Both the position numbers and the translations under genes were made by a program. Source: Polytrichum commune (Eukaryota > Streptophyta > Polytrichopsida > Polytrichales > Polytrichaceae). Taken from it: DNA of 64,000 nucleotides. Positions 14,137-24,936 of this stretch are shown here, piece by piece. Numbering within the stretch: the first letter of the stretch is position 1; each line of letters opens with the position of its first letter. The stretch is from positions 13,297,001-13,361,000 of the forward strand of contig OX485807.1 in NCBI GenBank assembly GCA_950295325.1, in the 5' to 3' direction. The notes beneath the pieces were generated by a model. It was given only the letters and a program-made list of their open reading frames with translations. It was not told the DNA's origin and ran no database searches.

Positions 14137-14822
14137 CCACTTGGATGACCAACCAATTATGTTGCTACAATATATAGTTGCCGATGTCAATCATCATCAA
14201 TGTACGTAAATTGAAACACCATTCCGATGAGTGACCGACTATGTTGCTACATTGTTGAAATTATACAAAACAAACATATGTCCAATTTAGATTGGAGGTG
14301 AAAGCTAAAAAGTGCACACCAACCTAAAAAGTTGGGGTGAAGCAATCCACGCACCATAATTTAAGACCAATAATATGGGAAAGATGAAAGTTGTGGACCC
14401 TTGACTCTTAAAGGTGTGGAAGTTTGTGTACTAGGATTTGAGTTGCATTGGCAAATTTGTGATGAAACATCAACAAAATAAGTCGAACTGAAAATCACAT
14501 TTTTCTTGATTTAGTTGTGGTTATCTGAAGTGCATGTGACTAGTTTATACAAATGATTGCATATGTCTCCCAAGTGTGTAGAATACCAAAAGTATACTAG
14601 CTAATAAAAATCGAGGGCACAATATTTTATTTTTTCTTAAACATGTGTCTTTAAGATTTATGTTCTTAGATCCATACCCAACCACATACCATTCAACTAT
14701 AGGAGTTTGATTAAGAAAGGTGACTGAATTGAACCCCATTCATCTTATCTACATATCCGTCTATCTATCTAGTGTTAGAACCCTTCCAATGAAATGACAA
14801 GCCTATAAAAGTGAGGCATCAT

Positions 14823-14825
<3 letters not shown>

Positions 14826-14868
<43 letters not shown>
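14826..14868. repeat. (GA)n microsatellite
   Basis: About 43 bases of uninterrupted GA/AG repeat. The low-complexity Ser-Leu reading frame on the other strand is a by-product of this tract. Confidence 0.97.
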
Positions 14869-14870
<2 letters not shown>

Positions 14871-16100
14871 GTTGTGTTGGCGTGAAGAAAGGGACACTTC
14901 ACCTTGATCATAGTTGCGAGCTCACACTCGAACACTCGAAACTCCGTAATATCACGCTTTGTTGCAACCAAAGTGCACATGACATTAAGGAGTATTGTAA
15001 TATTAACATGGATGCATGATAAAAGCAAATCAATGTAACATCATGTGACATTATGGAATTGCACAAATTCAACAATGCAATAATGACAATTATTACAATG
15101 TTGACAAAGTGATGCGTGTGAGTGATTGGTTTGAATTCTCTGGTAACTTATTTTAATGTCAAAATCCGTGATATATGAAAGGGAAATGTGACAATAAGGA
15201 GTAAGATGTAAACTAAGAACATATGTTCCCTAGGGTTTCGCAACACAAGAGAAGGAGTGGCATGATAGGGGTTGATATTACGGAGTTTAGAGTGTAGTTG
15301 ATAGTTATGTTGACATTACAAACTTCACGATAACATTAGTGACCAAGTAATATATGACCACAATAAAATTTTACTACTCTAAGATATACGTGGCCTAAAT
15401 ATCAATGTGAATCGTACAAACACGACAATGTGATTTTGATACTGTTTTTCAGGATTAGTGCAAGTCGCACTACATGCGCATACAATGAACAATGTCTAAA
15501 TGTAGTTTACATCCAAATCGTTCAATAGAAGACCATGACGATTCTTGAAGTGGTGATTGGTCGATAACGTTGGTATGATCGAGGTTTGGTAGTGTTATAG
15601 GCCATGGTCCTTGCCATTATCCATAGACACGAAATATATCTTGGACTCCTACGTGGTCAAAGTAGATAATGTTTTCCGATTCCTAAGAGCATTGTTTTCT
15701 TTTCTTCCTACCGAGTCTTAGATGTAGGCCTAGCAAAAAAAGTTATAGGAGACCGCAACGACTAAAAGAACACACTAGAGAATCATTTGGTTGAATAGGA
15801 TAATGTGATCCCACATCATTGGATCGAACAAACAAGTCGGATAGGGTTCCCCCATCACGGTGGTCATTGGGTTCACACTTGGCATACACATCATTAAATG
15901 GAAAGGTGTTTTTGTTAATGGAGAATCTATGGACGTGAGCTTTGATGCTAGAGCTTTGCACAATCCATGTGTAAATTGCTCTTAATGGTTACTAACTATG
16001 ACAATTACACCTTCTCTCGTCCCTTACTCAAAAGCGATCCCCATGAATTCTTGCCTCAAATGAAAATGGCTGTGGCATGAGAACCCTAAGGTCAACTCAC
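14869..16100. other. Intergenic DNA, nothing recognised
   Basis: A/T-rich sequence without conserved motifs, splice-linked frames or element ends that I could identify. Confidence 0.4.
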
Positions 16101-16129
16101 GGTCAACTTTTGGTCAACTATGGAAACAC

Positions 16130-17050
16130 CTTTACTCATCTACTTGAATTTTTTTAATGCTCAAGCAACCCGAAACGGGTTGTCACCTAATATTTTATTG
16201 GGGTTTGCGACCCACTAGTTAATAATTTATGTGGATAAAAAAGGTATCTATTGGTGTAGGGTGGTGCCGACTACCGTGTGGGTCAAAATAACATATAAAA
16301 ATTTCATTCTCCAAGCATGTAGGGTTTTTTTTTTGTTAAGTTGGTATTGCTTGTTTTGGGAGGCAATTCCATGTGTTGCTCAAATGTAGGAGCCAAATTT
16401 AAGAGCCAAATTTAGGAGCCAATATCTTTCACATATGATGCCCTATTTGGGTGTTTGTTTGTTTGTGTGTGTGTGTGTTCTTCTTCTTCTTCTTTTCCCT
16501 TAGGACAAGGTGGTGGTGGTGCACAACTTGACCAAATGGATTGGGAAAAAAAATTGAGTGTACATGTTGCTTGCTCCATGAAAAAGGGAAATCTCCCAAA
16601 ATGACTTCATGTGGCCCCTCCAACTTTGAGGGTGACGGACTTCATCTAAATTTGCTCAAAAAGACCCAACACTTTTGGGGACTAGCTCATAATTCATCCA
16701 CATAACACATTATGGCAAAGTTGCCAACTTTCTAAAATAATGGCATGATCAAAATGGTCATAAAAAAAACAGAGTTTTCTCTAGCTTCCCATGGATGAAG
16801 GCCCTACTCATATGTCAACTAACCTAGGAAACGTGGTTCAATTGACTTCAAATTTTCATAACAAGACCCATTTTCAAAATTTCAAAAACATGGTAGTCTA
16901 ATTCACATCCGTGCCGTTAGCTTTGAAGAAAACATAGTCTATGTTTCTACATAACATAAATTTCTTAGCATTGGTGCTAGAGGTGCCCGAAAATGGAATA
17001 TGAAGGTTTGAGCGTTTAGGGGTTAAGATTTGTTGAGATCCTCTTTCTAG
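16130..17050 (+). repeat. Dispersed repeat, copy A (inverted copy at 54.6-56.04 kb)
   Basis: This block is matched on the opposite strand by 54.6-55.18 kb plus 55.83-56.04 kb. Shared landmarks include CGGGTTGTCACCTAATATT with GGTTTGCGACCCACTAG, the AAATTTAGGAGCCAATATCT passage near 16.42 kb, CACATATGATGCCC, CATGTTGCTTGCTCCATG, GGCAAAGTTGCCA, and the GTTTAGGGGTTAA end near 17.02 kb. The copy here is continuous, while the other one is interrupted by an inserted element. No coding frame survives in either copy, so the family is old. Confidence 0.75.
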
Positions 17051-17303
17051 CACCAACAAGACCCAACAAATTTTAAAGAAGTGTAATACTAGCAACTCAT
17101 CTATTATGCCATTTAGGCATGAGTGTCCCTGTAGGCCATTTGCCCACCAGATTCTAGTGTGAATAAGGACCAACCTGCCCAAATATAGAGAGAATCTAGT
17201 GTGTAGGGTTTGTATGTGTCAACTAGCTACTCCCATTTTCTCAAATTTGGGTCCACCTACTAACCTCATTCTCCATGTCAAATCCCCTCCTCTTTCTAAA
17301 ATT

Positions 17304-17680
17304 GGTCTTCAAAACCTTTGGTGACTAGCACTTGTAGGTTGGAGATTCTTTAGTGGATGCATGTAAGTCTATTGGCATGTGTCCACGGTCCTCCACATTC
17401 TAGTAGACCGCCAAAATATGGTTAGATGGCGGCTTGCACTTAAGTGCATGCGAACACCTCCGACCCATTATTTTATAGAATCTAGTGGGCAAGTGGCCTA
17501 CATGGAAACTCATCCTTGGGCTGCTTGCCCACTAGATTCTAGATAATAAGAGGTCGGATGTGTTCGCATGTACTTAAGCCCAAGCCGTCATCTAACCACA
17601 TTATGGCGGTTTGCTAGACTCTCATGCGTCCTCTAAATAATCTTTAACCTACAAGTGTCAATCACCGAAGGATTAAGACC
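17304..17680. repeat. 377 bp palindrome (foldback element)
   Basis: The left arm (17304-17493) runs from GGTCTT through CACTTGTAGGTT to TAGAATCTAGTGGGCAAG. The right arm (17524-17680) reads back the complement, from CTTGCCCACTAGATTCTA through AACCTACAAGTG to AAGACC. A ~30 base spacer separates them. Arms are imperfect, with several mismatches and indels. Fragments of the same arm (GAATCT-GTGGGC-type motif) recur near 17.15, 18.40 and 43.31 kb, so this is a member of a repeat family. The RNA of either strand would form a long hairpin. Confidence 0.8.
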
Positions 17681-17713
17681 GGTCGAAGACTCAAGAAAAC
17701 CAATGCAATGAAT

Positions 17714-17930
17714 GCAAAGAACCAACCGCTAGTTACATATGAACCGGTTGAGTTTGAGAAATAACTAGTTGAAGTTCAAGACTTCAAGAAGATTACCGAT
17801 TGTTTTAAGGGAATCCATGGAATGTACCTCAATTCAATAAGAAGAACTGAAAGATCACAATATGTAACTAGCTGAAGTTAAAAACACTAGGATATTTACC
17901 ATTTATGCCCAAAAATCTCCCCGGACATTG
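17714..17930 (+). repeat. AACCGGTT-rich dispersed repeat, copy 1
   Basis: Begins near AAAGAACCAACCGCTAG, continues with GAACCGGTTGAGTTTGAG, GTTGAAGTTCAAGACTT, a TTTTAAGGGAATCCATGGAA passage and ends with CCCAAAAATCTCCCCGGAC. Four other copies lie at 30221-30442, 43401-43624, 57840-58052 and, inverted, 59651-59880. Repeated stops in all frames argue against coding. The class is unknown. Confidence 0.85.
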
Positions 17931-19203
17931 AACCAATATTGGTCTAGAACTCCATTCTTGATAACCGGGAGGAGGAAGTTAGTAGGTGGGAGTGGCTACA
18001 CTAAACATATTATTTAGTGTCGCCAATTCTAATGGTCTTGCTCAATACTAATTGTAAACCGTGGCATAGTGTCACCAACACTAAATGTTAACCCAACATT
18101 AATTGTCATCCGATTTTTTTGGATGATTTACAATGTTGCAATTACAATCACTTACCAAGTGAGTTTTCATCTAAATTTCAATCATCCATGACAACATTTC
18201 ATGACAAGTTGCTGCCAAGAGAAGGCAGGGTTTTGGCCAATGGGTGAACTCATTTATCATCCATGACAATATTTGTTCACTTATTCTTAAAGAGTGACAT
18301 CTAAAAATTTACCATAGTGACATAAAATACCATATGAGTTGGCACATACAAAACTTATCCCACCAAATGGGTGGGTTTGTATTTATTTACACTAGAATCT
18401 AGTGGGGGAGCAACCTACGTGGAAACTCACCCTAAGAGTCCTATTCCACAACATTACATGGACAAAATGTGACATTCATCCATACTTATCCTAATATTAA
18501 AAATTTGATATTTTTCATGAGAAAATATAAAATATTCTATGGAATTAAATTGTTTTTGAAGTCCAGGAAGCCGAAACAGGTTAATGGGATTGAAAGTATG
18601 TTAGGATGGTTTCGAACCAGCTATAGTAGAGGCGCCTATTCCCAATCAGACCCCATCGGCAATCTATAGGGTACTGAAATTTTGATTAGGTTGGGACTTA
18701 ATTTCAATCCGGCCGGAACCAATAGTGCCATGACATGTGTCACGTTTTCGAGTGCTAAAGTGAGGAGGAACGAGTGGTTATGGTGGACTCTAGACATTGT
18801 TCAAGCCAACTTTTGGGTTCAAAAATTCACAATAATGTCAATGTAAGGAATAAAATTACCCTAAAAAATGCAGTCCTCATGATTTCTATCTTTCTACACA
18901 AGAGAAATTTGCACTCCCTTATACTTCTTCAGATCTGGCGCAAAATTTATCGAGTAATCAATTATGGCCGCCTTTACTCTAATTCTCTAGAGCGGCGGAG
19001 TGCGGCAATCTCCGTGAGGTAAAGGCTAATGTCATCTCGGTAGTCCAATTGAAAGAAAGACTTTATGGCGGAAAAAAAAAACTGGCACACAAAAATGTCT
19101 TCATAATTTTATAAACTTGCCAAGTGGCAAAAGTTCACCAAAAAAGTTCACCAAAAGTTCACTTCAAAGAGCAGGGTGGGCCCGGGGTGCGAGAACCTTA
19201 ATC
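17931..19203. other. Intergenic DNA, nothing firmly recognised
   Basis: Contains one partial relative of the 17.3 kb foldback arm near 18.40 kb (AGAATCTAGTGGGGGAGC). Otherwise A/T-rich sequence without gene features. Confidence 0.4.
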
Positions 19204-19211
19204 CTTGGGAG

Positions 19212-20296
19212 CAGTGGTGATTTTTCACAAGGTCCCTAACATGTCCAGGGACATGTTCATAAAAAAAACCTTTCCAGTGGACGGGTTCTTAGAAAATGAA
19301 CCGGTTTTTGGACGTGTCAAATTCACTTTGGACGGGTTCTAAAAATAACATTTTAAATTTTTTTTCTTTCCAAATGGTACAAATATCAATTACATTACAT
19401 CATATATGACATGTGAATATAAGCATAATGCAATCAAACCACTAATACCCAATCAAAATATCCATCTTAAAGTGCTTGATACACCTGCATACATTAATTC
19501 ATCAACCACAAAATTTAGAACCTTTTTAACATAATGTCAAAGATCATAATTGAAGGTAAACTTAGCAATTGAATAAGAATTAGTATATATGAACATGTTC
19601 AAAAAATTAAAAATAAAGCGCTACTTACTCTTCAAAGAAGTGGATGAATTCTCCTATCCTTCATGTTTCTCCAAACAAGCATCACTGCATTCCAATTGAT
19701 GTTTTCAACTGGAATATTTGCACATGAAATGCGCATCAAAGCATCTAAAGTCTCTAACTTCAAACTAGCACGTAGATGACTTTTGATTAGGTTTTGTCTA
19801 GAAAAACCCCTCTTGTGGACGGAATGCGGGTGGTGACGGACGGGCGATAACGGGTGATGGAAACACCTTGATGACAGAGTGTGGGGAAAGAAATAGGAGA
19901 TTGAAGGACAAGAAGTAAAAAGAAATGATGGTGGCAGAGGAAATTAGAATGGGGTGTACTGGAAAGATGAGAATCGACAACAAAAGACAGATAACTGATG
20001 GGCATTCAAGGCATAATTTGTGAAGATCCTATTGTTTCCAAGTGCAAACAGTCACATGTCAACATCTTTTTTTTGTTTTTTTTTACCAACATTGTAAGAG
20101 ACTTATTTATACATATTGCGGGACATGTATTTTCATTTCCAAACCAGTTTTGGGACAGGTTGTTTTTTCTTTAACCTTTCCATGGACGGGTTGGTTTAGA
20201 AACTACCGGTTTTGGGATGGGTTGCAATTTTTTTTGCCTTTCAATTGAAGGTTTTTGGAAGTGGACGGGCAAAAACTTTGTGAAAAATCCGCCGTG
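19212..20296. mobile_element. hAT-family transposon, internally deleted, 1,085 bp with intact ends
   Basis: The left terminus is CAGTGGTGATTTTTCAC and the right terminus read inwards is CACGGCGGATTTTTCAC. Both ends are followed by related subterminal blocks with GGACGGGTT words, in opposite orientation. The element is flanked by a perfect 8 bp direct duplication, CTTGGGAG, at 19204-19211 and 20297-20304, the target-site length of hAT elements. A relic of the transposase C-terminus lies inside. Most of the transposase is missing, so the element is non-autonomous. The perfect duplication suggests a fairly recent insertion. Confidence 0.9.
19632..19814 (-). pseudogene. hAT transposase C-terminal dimerisation domain relic
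   Basis: About 60 codons are open on the minus strand and end in TGA at 19632-19634. The translation carries the hAT C-terminal hallmarks: RGFSRQNLIKSHLRASL, LETLDALMRIS, NINWNAV and VWRNMKDRRI. This region normally mediates transposase dimerisation. The catalytic core (RNase H-like DDE domain) and zinc-finger parts are absent, so this is a fragment carried within the deleted element. The short frame continues only briefly into non-matching sequence on its upstream side. Confidence 0.85.
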
Positions 20297-20431
20297 CTTG
20301 GGAGACCGAAAGGAAGCCGGGGATAAAAATGGGCAAAGTTTGAACAAGGGGAAGGCATCGGAACGGAATGACAAGTTCAACAACTAATTCCGATCCGTCA
20401 TCTAGATAACATATTGATTATCATGCACAAA

Positions 20432-20448
20432 TTGGGGGGGGGGGGGGG
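20432..20448. repeat. Poly-G tract
   Basis: A run of about 16 G at the left border of the GC-rich promoter region of the DUF863-like gene. Confidence 0.9.
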
Positions 20449-20922
20449 AGGGGGTTATATACTACATAAGAAAATAAGAAGGGAAGTTACCTCATTGGAC
20501 AACTTCCTTAGTTACAATATTAGCCAACCCACTTGGCAACCATGTTGCCCAAGCCGCCGTGGCATGCAAAATCCCCCCCTCCCGAACCAAGCCTATCTTT
20601 ATAATCCACAGCCCCATATTGGGCAAGGGATCTCAGGAAATTTAGGCCCGCTAGCGTCCAAAATGTTGTTCCGTTTAGCCCCCCAAACCGGCTCCCAAAC
20701 CAGCAAAACGACAGGCCCTCACCCGGAATCTACGCTTGGCTTACACGGCCCCTTCAGACATAGCGGGTAGTGTGGGCCCCACCTTCCCCAGACACAGATC
20801 TCGCCTTCTTTACAGTGTACCCGCCGTTGGGCCCCACCGCCCGCCTCAGGATATAGAGTTACGTTTACCGGTCTGTATCCTCCCCACCGGGACTCGGAGG
20901 TGTCCTGGGGGGCCAGAGGACG

Positions 20923-20930
20923 CTATATTA
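20923..20930 (+). promoter_or_regulatory. TATA-like box of the DUF863-like gene
   Basis: CTATATTA stands in a locally GC-rich stretch (20.55-20.95 kb) about 30 bases upstream of the probable transcription start near 20.955-20.965 kb. Downstream lies a CT-rich leader and a clean donor (GAG then GTAAGG at 21193), which fits a leader exon. The position is inferred; no transcript evidence is available. Confidence 0.4.
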
Positions 20931-20954
20931 AGTCGATCTAGAGCGGTATGTAGC

Positions 20955-21192
20955 GGGGGTGTGTAAATACACCAGTGGCCGGGAGGAGCTTTGAACGCTA
21001 TATCGACTCTGCTCTGAAGGTTGTGTCGGAGGAAGGAGGGGAGGAGAGGTGCTGCGAGACGACTCTTCTCTTCTCTTCTCTCCTCGTCGATGGCTTAAGA
21101 AATAGCTACGCTGACTTACTTTGCACTTTGTATCGGAACAGAACGGAAATGAACTGTCTCGCCGAGCTCACTTGAGCTCCACCAACGACGAG
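20955..21192 (+). other. Probable non-coding first exon (5' UTR) of the DUF863-like gene
   Basis: GC/CT-rich leader ending at a consensus donor, GTAAGG at 21193. A 66-codon frame (20975-21175) lies inside, but it does not resemble the DUF863 N-terminus and ends before the donor. It would act as an upstream reading frame if translated. The start is estimated from the TATA-like box. Confidence 0.35.
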
Positions 21193-21424
21193 GTAAGGTA
21201 AATCAGTAGAAGTTTGTAGGTGCAGACATCCTTGTGTTGAGAGTAAGATAGAGATAGAGAGAGAGAGAGAGGGAGGGAGAGAAACTTGAAGAGTTTCTTC
21301 TTCTTCTTTCCCGAGGTCTGGGTAATGTGAAAGTTTTGTCACTCACATTTGGAGTTCAGAGTTGGGAGTGAGTGCTTTCTCAAACATGTAGAGAAACAGG
21401 CTTCTGGAACCATGCATGGGGGTG

Positions 21425-21428
<4 letters not shown>

Positions 21429-21455
<27 letters not shown>
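21429..21455. repeat. (GA)n microsatellite in first intron
   Basis: About 27 bases of GA repeat. A shorter impure GA tract lies at 21252-21275. Confidence 0.95.
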
Positions 21456-21509
21456 GGCTGTTTCTGAATTTGGAGTGCTTGAAATGAGCGGGGAGGGAAT
21501 TTGAGTTGT

Positions 21510-23240
21510 TTAGAGTTTATGATGTTAATGTCGAGGTGCAAGCTAAGATGGTAAGCTTGGGGAAGAAGAAGATGGTATATTCGGGGGATGAAATTTTGAG
21601 GGTGGGTTTATGTAAGATATGGTGTCTTGTTCTGCCCTATACCATTGGTAGGCGTCCTGTTGTAAGCATGAGGAGGACGAGGATATGGGATGTGTGTTGA
21701 TGTGTGGGTCTCTTCTTCATTTCATTGATAGGCATTCTGGTTGCAGTAACACGCATAAGGAATCATCCACTGGAATAATAATCTGAGACAAGTGGCTTGA
21801 TGTCCCTGAGGGAAGTAGGCATTTCATCATGGGCCGCCTTCCTTCGACGGCTTGATGGTCTCGATGATGGTTCTTAAGTAAAGTGTCAAGATTGGCTCAC
21901 TGAGTAAGTAAGCACTTGGCAACAAGTTTTTCAAGAGAATCAGAATCGCATCCTATGGTGGTCAAATGTTGGGTTGCAGCAGTTGGGATTGAAGAACCGG
22001 GTGGTTATTGATGAGCTGCTGCAGATTGGGTGTGTTGTTTTATCCTCCAGCCGTGATGATGCAAAGCTCGTGCTGTGTGTAGAATTAGGGTGGGTTAACA
22101 CCGAATTTTGTGGTTTCCAAGTATGTCTCCGGAGAAGGAAACTGGAGTAGTGTACCAAGTGTGGGTGCAGTCAGGCAGTATTGGTGCATTTTGGTTCTGA
22201 TGAGGCATGTTTTTAAAAACTGGATTTGCGTGCGTTCTTTGAGTGAGTTGGATGTCCTTGAATGTGTGATCCTCCTCTCTATTGGTTGGCATTCTGATGG
22301 TAACATGCATTAGGAATCATCCACTGGAATAATAATCTGAGAGAAGTGGCTTTTCCTGAGGGAAGTACACATTTCATCATTTGGCTGCCTTCGATGGCTT
22401 GATGGTCTTATTGATGGTCCTTAAAGTAAGTGTTGGGATTGGCTTAGTGAGCACTTGGCAACTAGTTTTGGAGATATTCAGAAATCACATCCTATTTTGG
22501 TCAAATGTTGGGTTGCAACAGTTGAGATTGGAAGAGCCGGGTTGTTGATGAGCTGCAGAATACTTGTTTATCTCCAGCCGTGATGGAAATCTCTTGCTGT
22601 GTGTGGAATTAGGGTGAGTTTACACCGAATCCCGTCTGGAGAAGGAAACTGGAGTAGTGTTCCAGACCTTGCAGTCATCCATTATGGGTGCATTTTGGTT
22701 GTGATGGAATATTCACAGTCTGATGTTTTGAATCGCAAGGTGGAAGCTAAGCTGCCTTGGGTTTAGGCAAGACATCACCGGCCCTATGAAATGTCATGCA
22801 GGCAGGTTTCTAAGAATGAGGAGGAGGAGGGCTACTTAAGTTTGTATGTGTGGTTCTCTTCGTTTTTGGTAGCCTTTTCGGGTTGTTCCATTTAGGAATC
22901 AATGAATGGAATAATCTTGCCTGAGAGAGTAGACTGACGAGTCTTGATGATGTTTCTTGAGTGAGTCTTCAAGATTGGCTCAGTAAGCACTTGGCGACAA
23001 GAGTTCCAAGTGAATCATCGTCACATCCTTTAGTGTATCAAATGTTGGGGTGCAACTGTAGGAATCAAATCACCAGGTTATGGATGATCTGAGGATTTGT
23101 ATCTCCTGTGTAGAATTAGGTTGGAATAACTGGGTTGTGCTTGTCAGGTGTGCCACTGGATTTGCATAGTAGAATAGAATTGAATTGTAGTTGTGCATCC
23201 GTCTTGTTCCAGTCATGCATTATGGGTCGCGCATCTTTCA
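21510..23240 (+). repeat. Three diverged tandem copies of a ~0.55 kb unit inside the first intron
   Basis: The block starting GGAATCA(T/A)(C/T) with TGGAATAAT(A/C)ATCT occurs at 21759, 22313 and 22895. Each copy is followed in order by CTTGATG(G/A)T, AAGATTGGCTCA-type, AGCACTTGGC(A/G)AC, CACATCCT, CAAATGTTGGG(T/G)TGCA and AGAATTAGG words. The GGAAACTGGAGTAGTGT word occurs at 22137 and 22644. Spacings of about 510-580 bases show head-to-tail triplication followed by divergence and small indels. No long open frame is conserved between copies. Confidence 0.85.
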
Positions 23241-23857
23241 AGTAAGGGGGATATGCTCGAATGTGTGGTTCACTTTTAGAATTTTTTTGGGTGGGCGGCA
23301 TGATCACTTCCTGATAAAGGTTTCGTCTCTGAAGTCGCATAGTGGAAGTAATATATTACTGATATGGAATGTTAATGGATGTTTTGACTCAGGGTTTGAA
23401 ATTATAACAAGGGAAAACATGCAACCCTTGCAACAGCCACAAAATTATCATCAAATGGAGTCGAATTTGGGTGATGAGGATAGTTGTGTATACAGGGCTA
23501 CCATTGCAATTTAGGGCTTTCATGAAAATCGTCTCAACATTGAATGTTGCATGCGCACGTGGAGGTATGTGTATTTGTCCCAAACCAATAAACATGATGT
23601 CAAGTTGGTGCATGCTTCACATACTGTGGAGTGTAACTTACTGATCGCAGATCTGAACAGAGTACATGGAGTGAGGATTTTTAGGGTAGTCACAGTCAGG
23701 TAGAATTTCTACTTGGTTGAATGCATAAGCTACAATCAATATATTCTGCTTACTAGGTTTGACACTTTTTCACACCTTGTTAAATTGGACATTATTGAGG
23801 TCATTTGCACTGTTGGTTTTATTTTATTTTATTTTCTTAAACTGTTTTCTTTTGCAG

Positions 23858-23944
23858 ATTGAGAAAGCACAACGGAGATCTGGCAATTACTTTGTCGGTC
23901 GACCATGGAGTTTGGTATCCACTGTGTGGATTTGGCAGTAGAAG
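23858..23944 (+). other. Probable second leader exon of the DUF863-like gene
   Basis: Bounded by a strong acceptor with a long T-rich tract (TTTTGCAG ending at 23857) and by a donor GTACAA at 23945. Splicing to the acceptor at 24931-24932 keeps one reading frame open through the junction into the chosen start codon, so an additional N-terminal coding extension is possible. No upstream in-frame ATG was found that would be joined convincingly. I therefore treat it as 5' UTR. Confidence 0.4.
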
Positions 23945-24936
23945 GTACAATTTGCACTTTTGAGAGCCAATTCAATATTAGTACATGACATTTTAAGGAG
24001 TTGGGAAGGGCAGTTTACTAACCTGGTGCTGTTGTGCATTGGGCTTAGATTGGAGTAATTCTACAGTCATACCTGTCATTGTCAAAGTTTAACTATCTAA
24101 GTAAGGTTTCAATTGATTCAAGTTGCTTGTGTGTATTTAGCAACAGGTAGGTAGCAGTGAAGTCATGCGGCAAGTTGTGAACTATTGGGTGCTGAGAAGG
24201 CTCTATATAGTTGTCCTTCATGTCCTTTCTTTCCAACATGTTTTCAAGAGCTTCTGAGAATTGTTCATGGACTTTGGAATCTGGAGTCGGAGTGCAGCCT
24301 ATTGGTGTGAGTGGAGATGGCAGAATTTCTCAAATTCAGCTGTAGTGAAGGAGAGTTTTTTCGAGGATAATTTGCTGACACCAACGAACATTTTGTGTCA
24401 CAAGTAATACCACAGAGGAGATGTGCAGCCTTAAGGGAAGCACAGCAGGCAGGGGGTGAATGGAGTGAATGTATGTGTGCAATTACTTTGTGTGATATAC
24501 CTGTAGGTGGTAAGCAGATTCAGGGCGTATTAACTCAAATTTTGCGCACAGTGCCACATGTTGGTTGTCTACCAGTCACATCCTCTGCAAAAATCCATGT
24601 GTCACCCTCAAAAAAATTAGCAGCAAATTGTTGGGCCTGCTTATCACCTTTAGTATGTGTGGACACCGGTTGTTGTAATGACACGTGAGGGATGTTGTTT
24701 GTACTTGCTGCAAGCATTATTAGACTAGTGGAATGTCTTCAACATGCTCCTCTCACTTGCAGTTAAATAGCAATCAAATGTTTCTATACCTGGCACTCTT
24801 TTCTCCACACTTGGTTTCCGAGTCTCACCCACTTTGAAGACTGTCGGTCTTAGTTAGGAGGAGCTGGGACACTACATCTAGTTAATTACATGAAGACTTT
24901 AGTTGAATGTTATCTCTTGTGTATGTATGCAGTGGG

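Noticed and set aside
14819-15028. Frame ending in Ser-Leu repeats
   Set aside because: Translation of the GA microsatellite.
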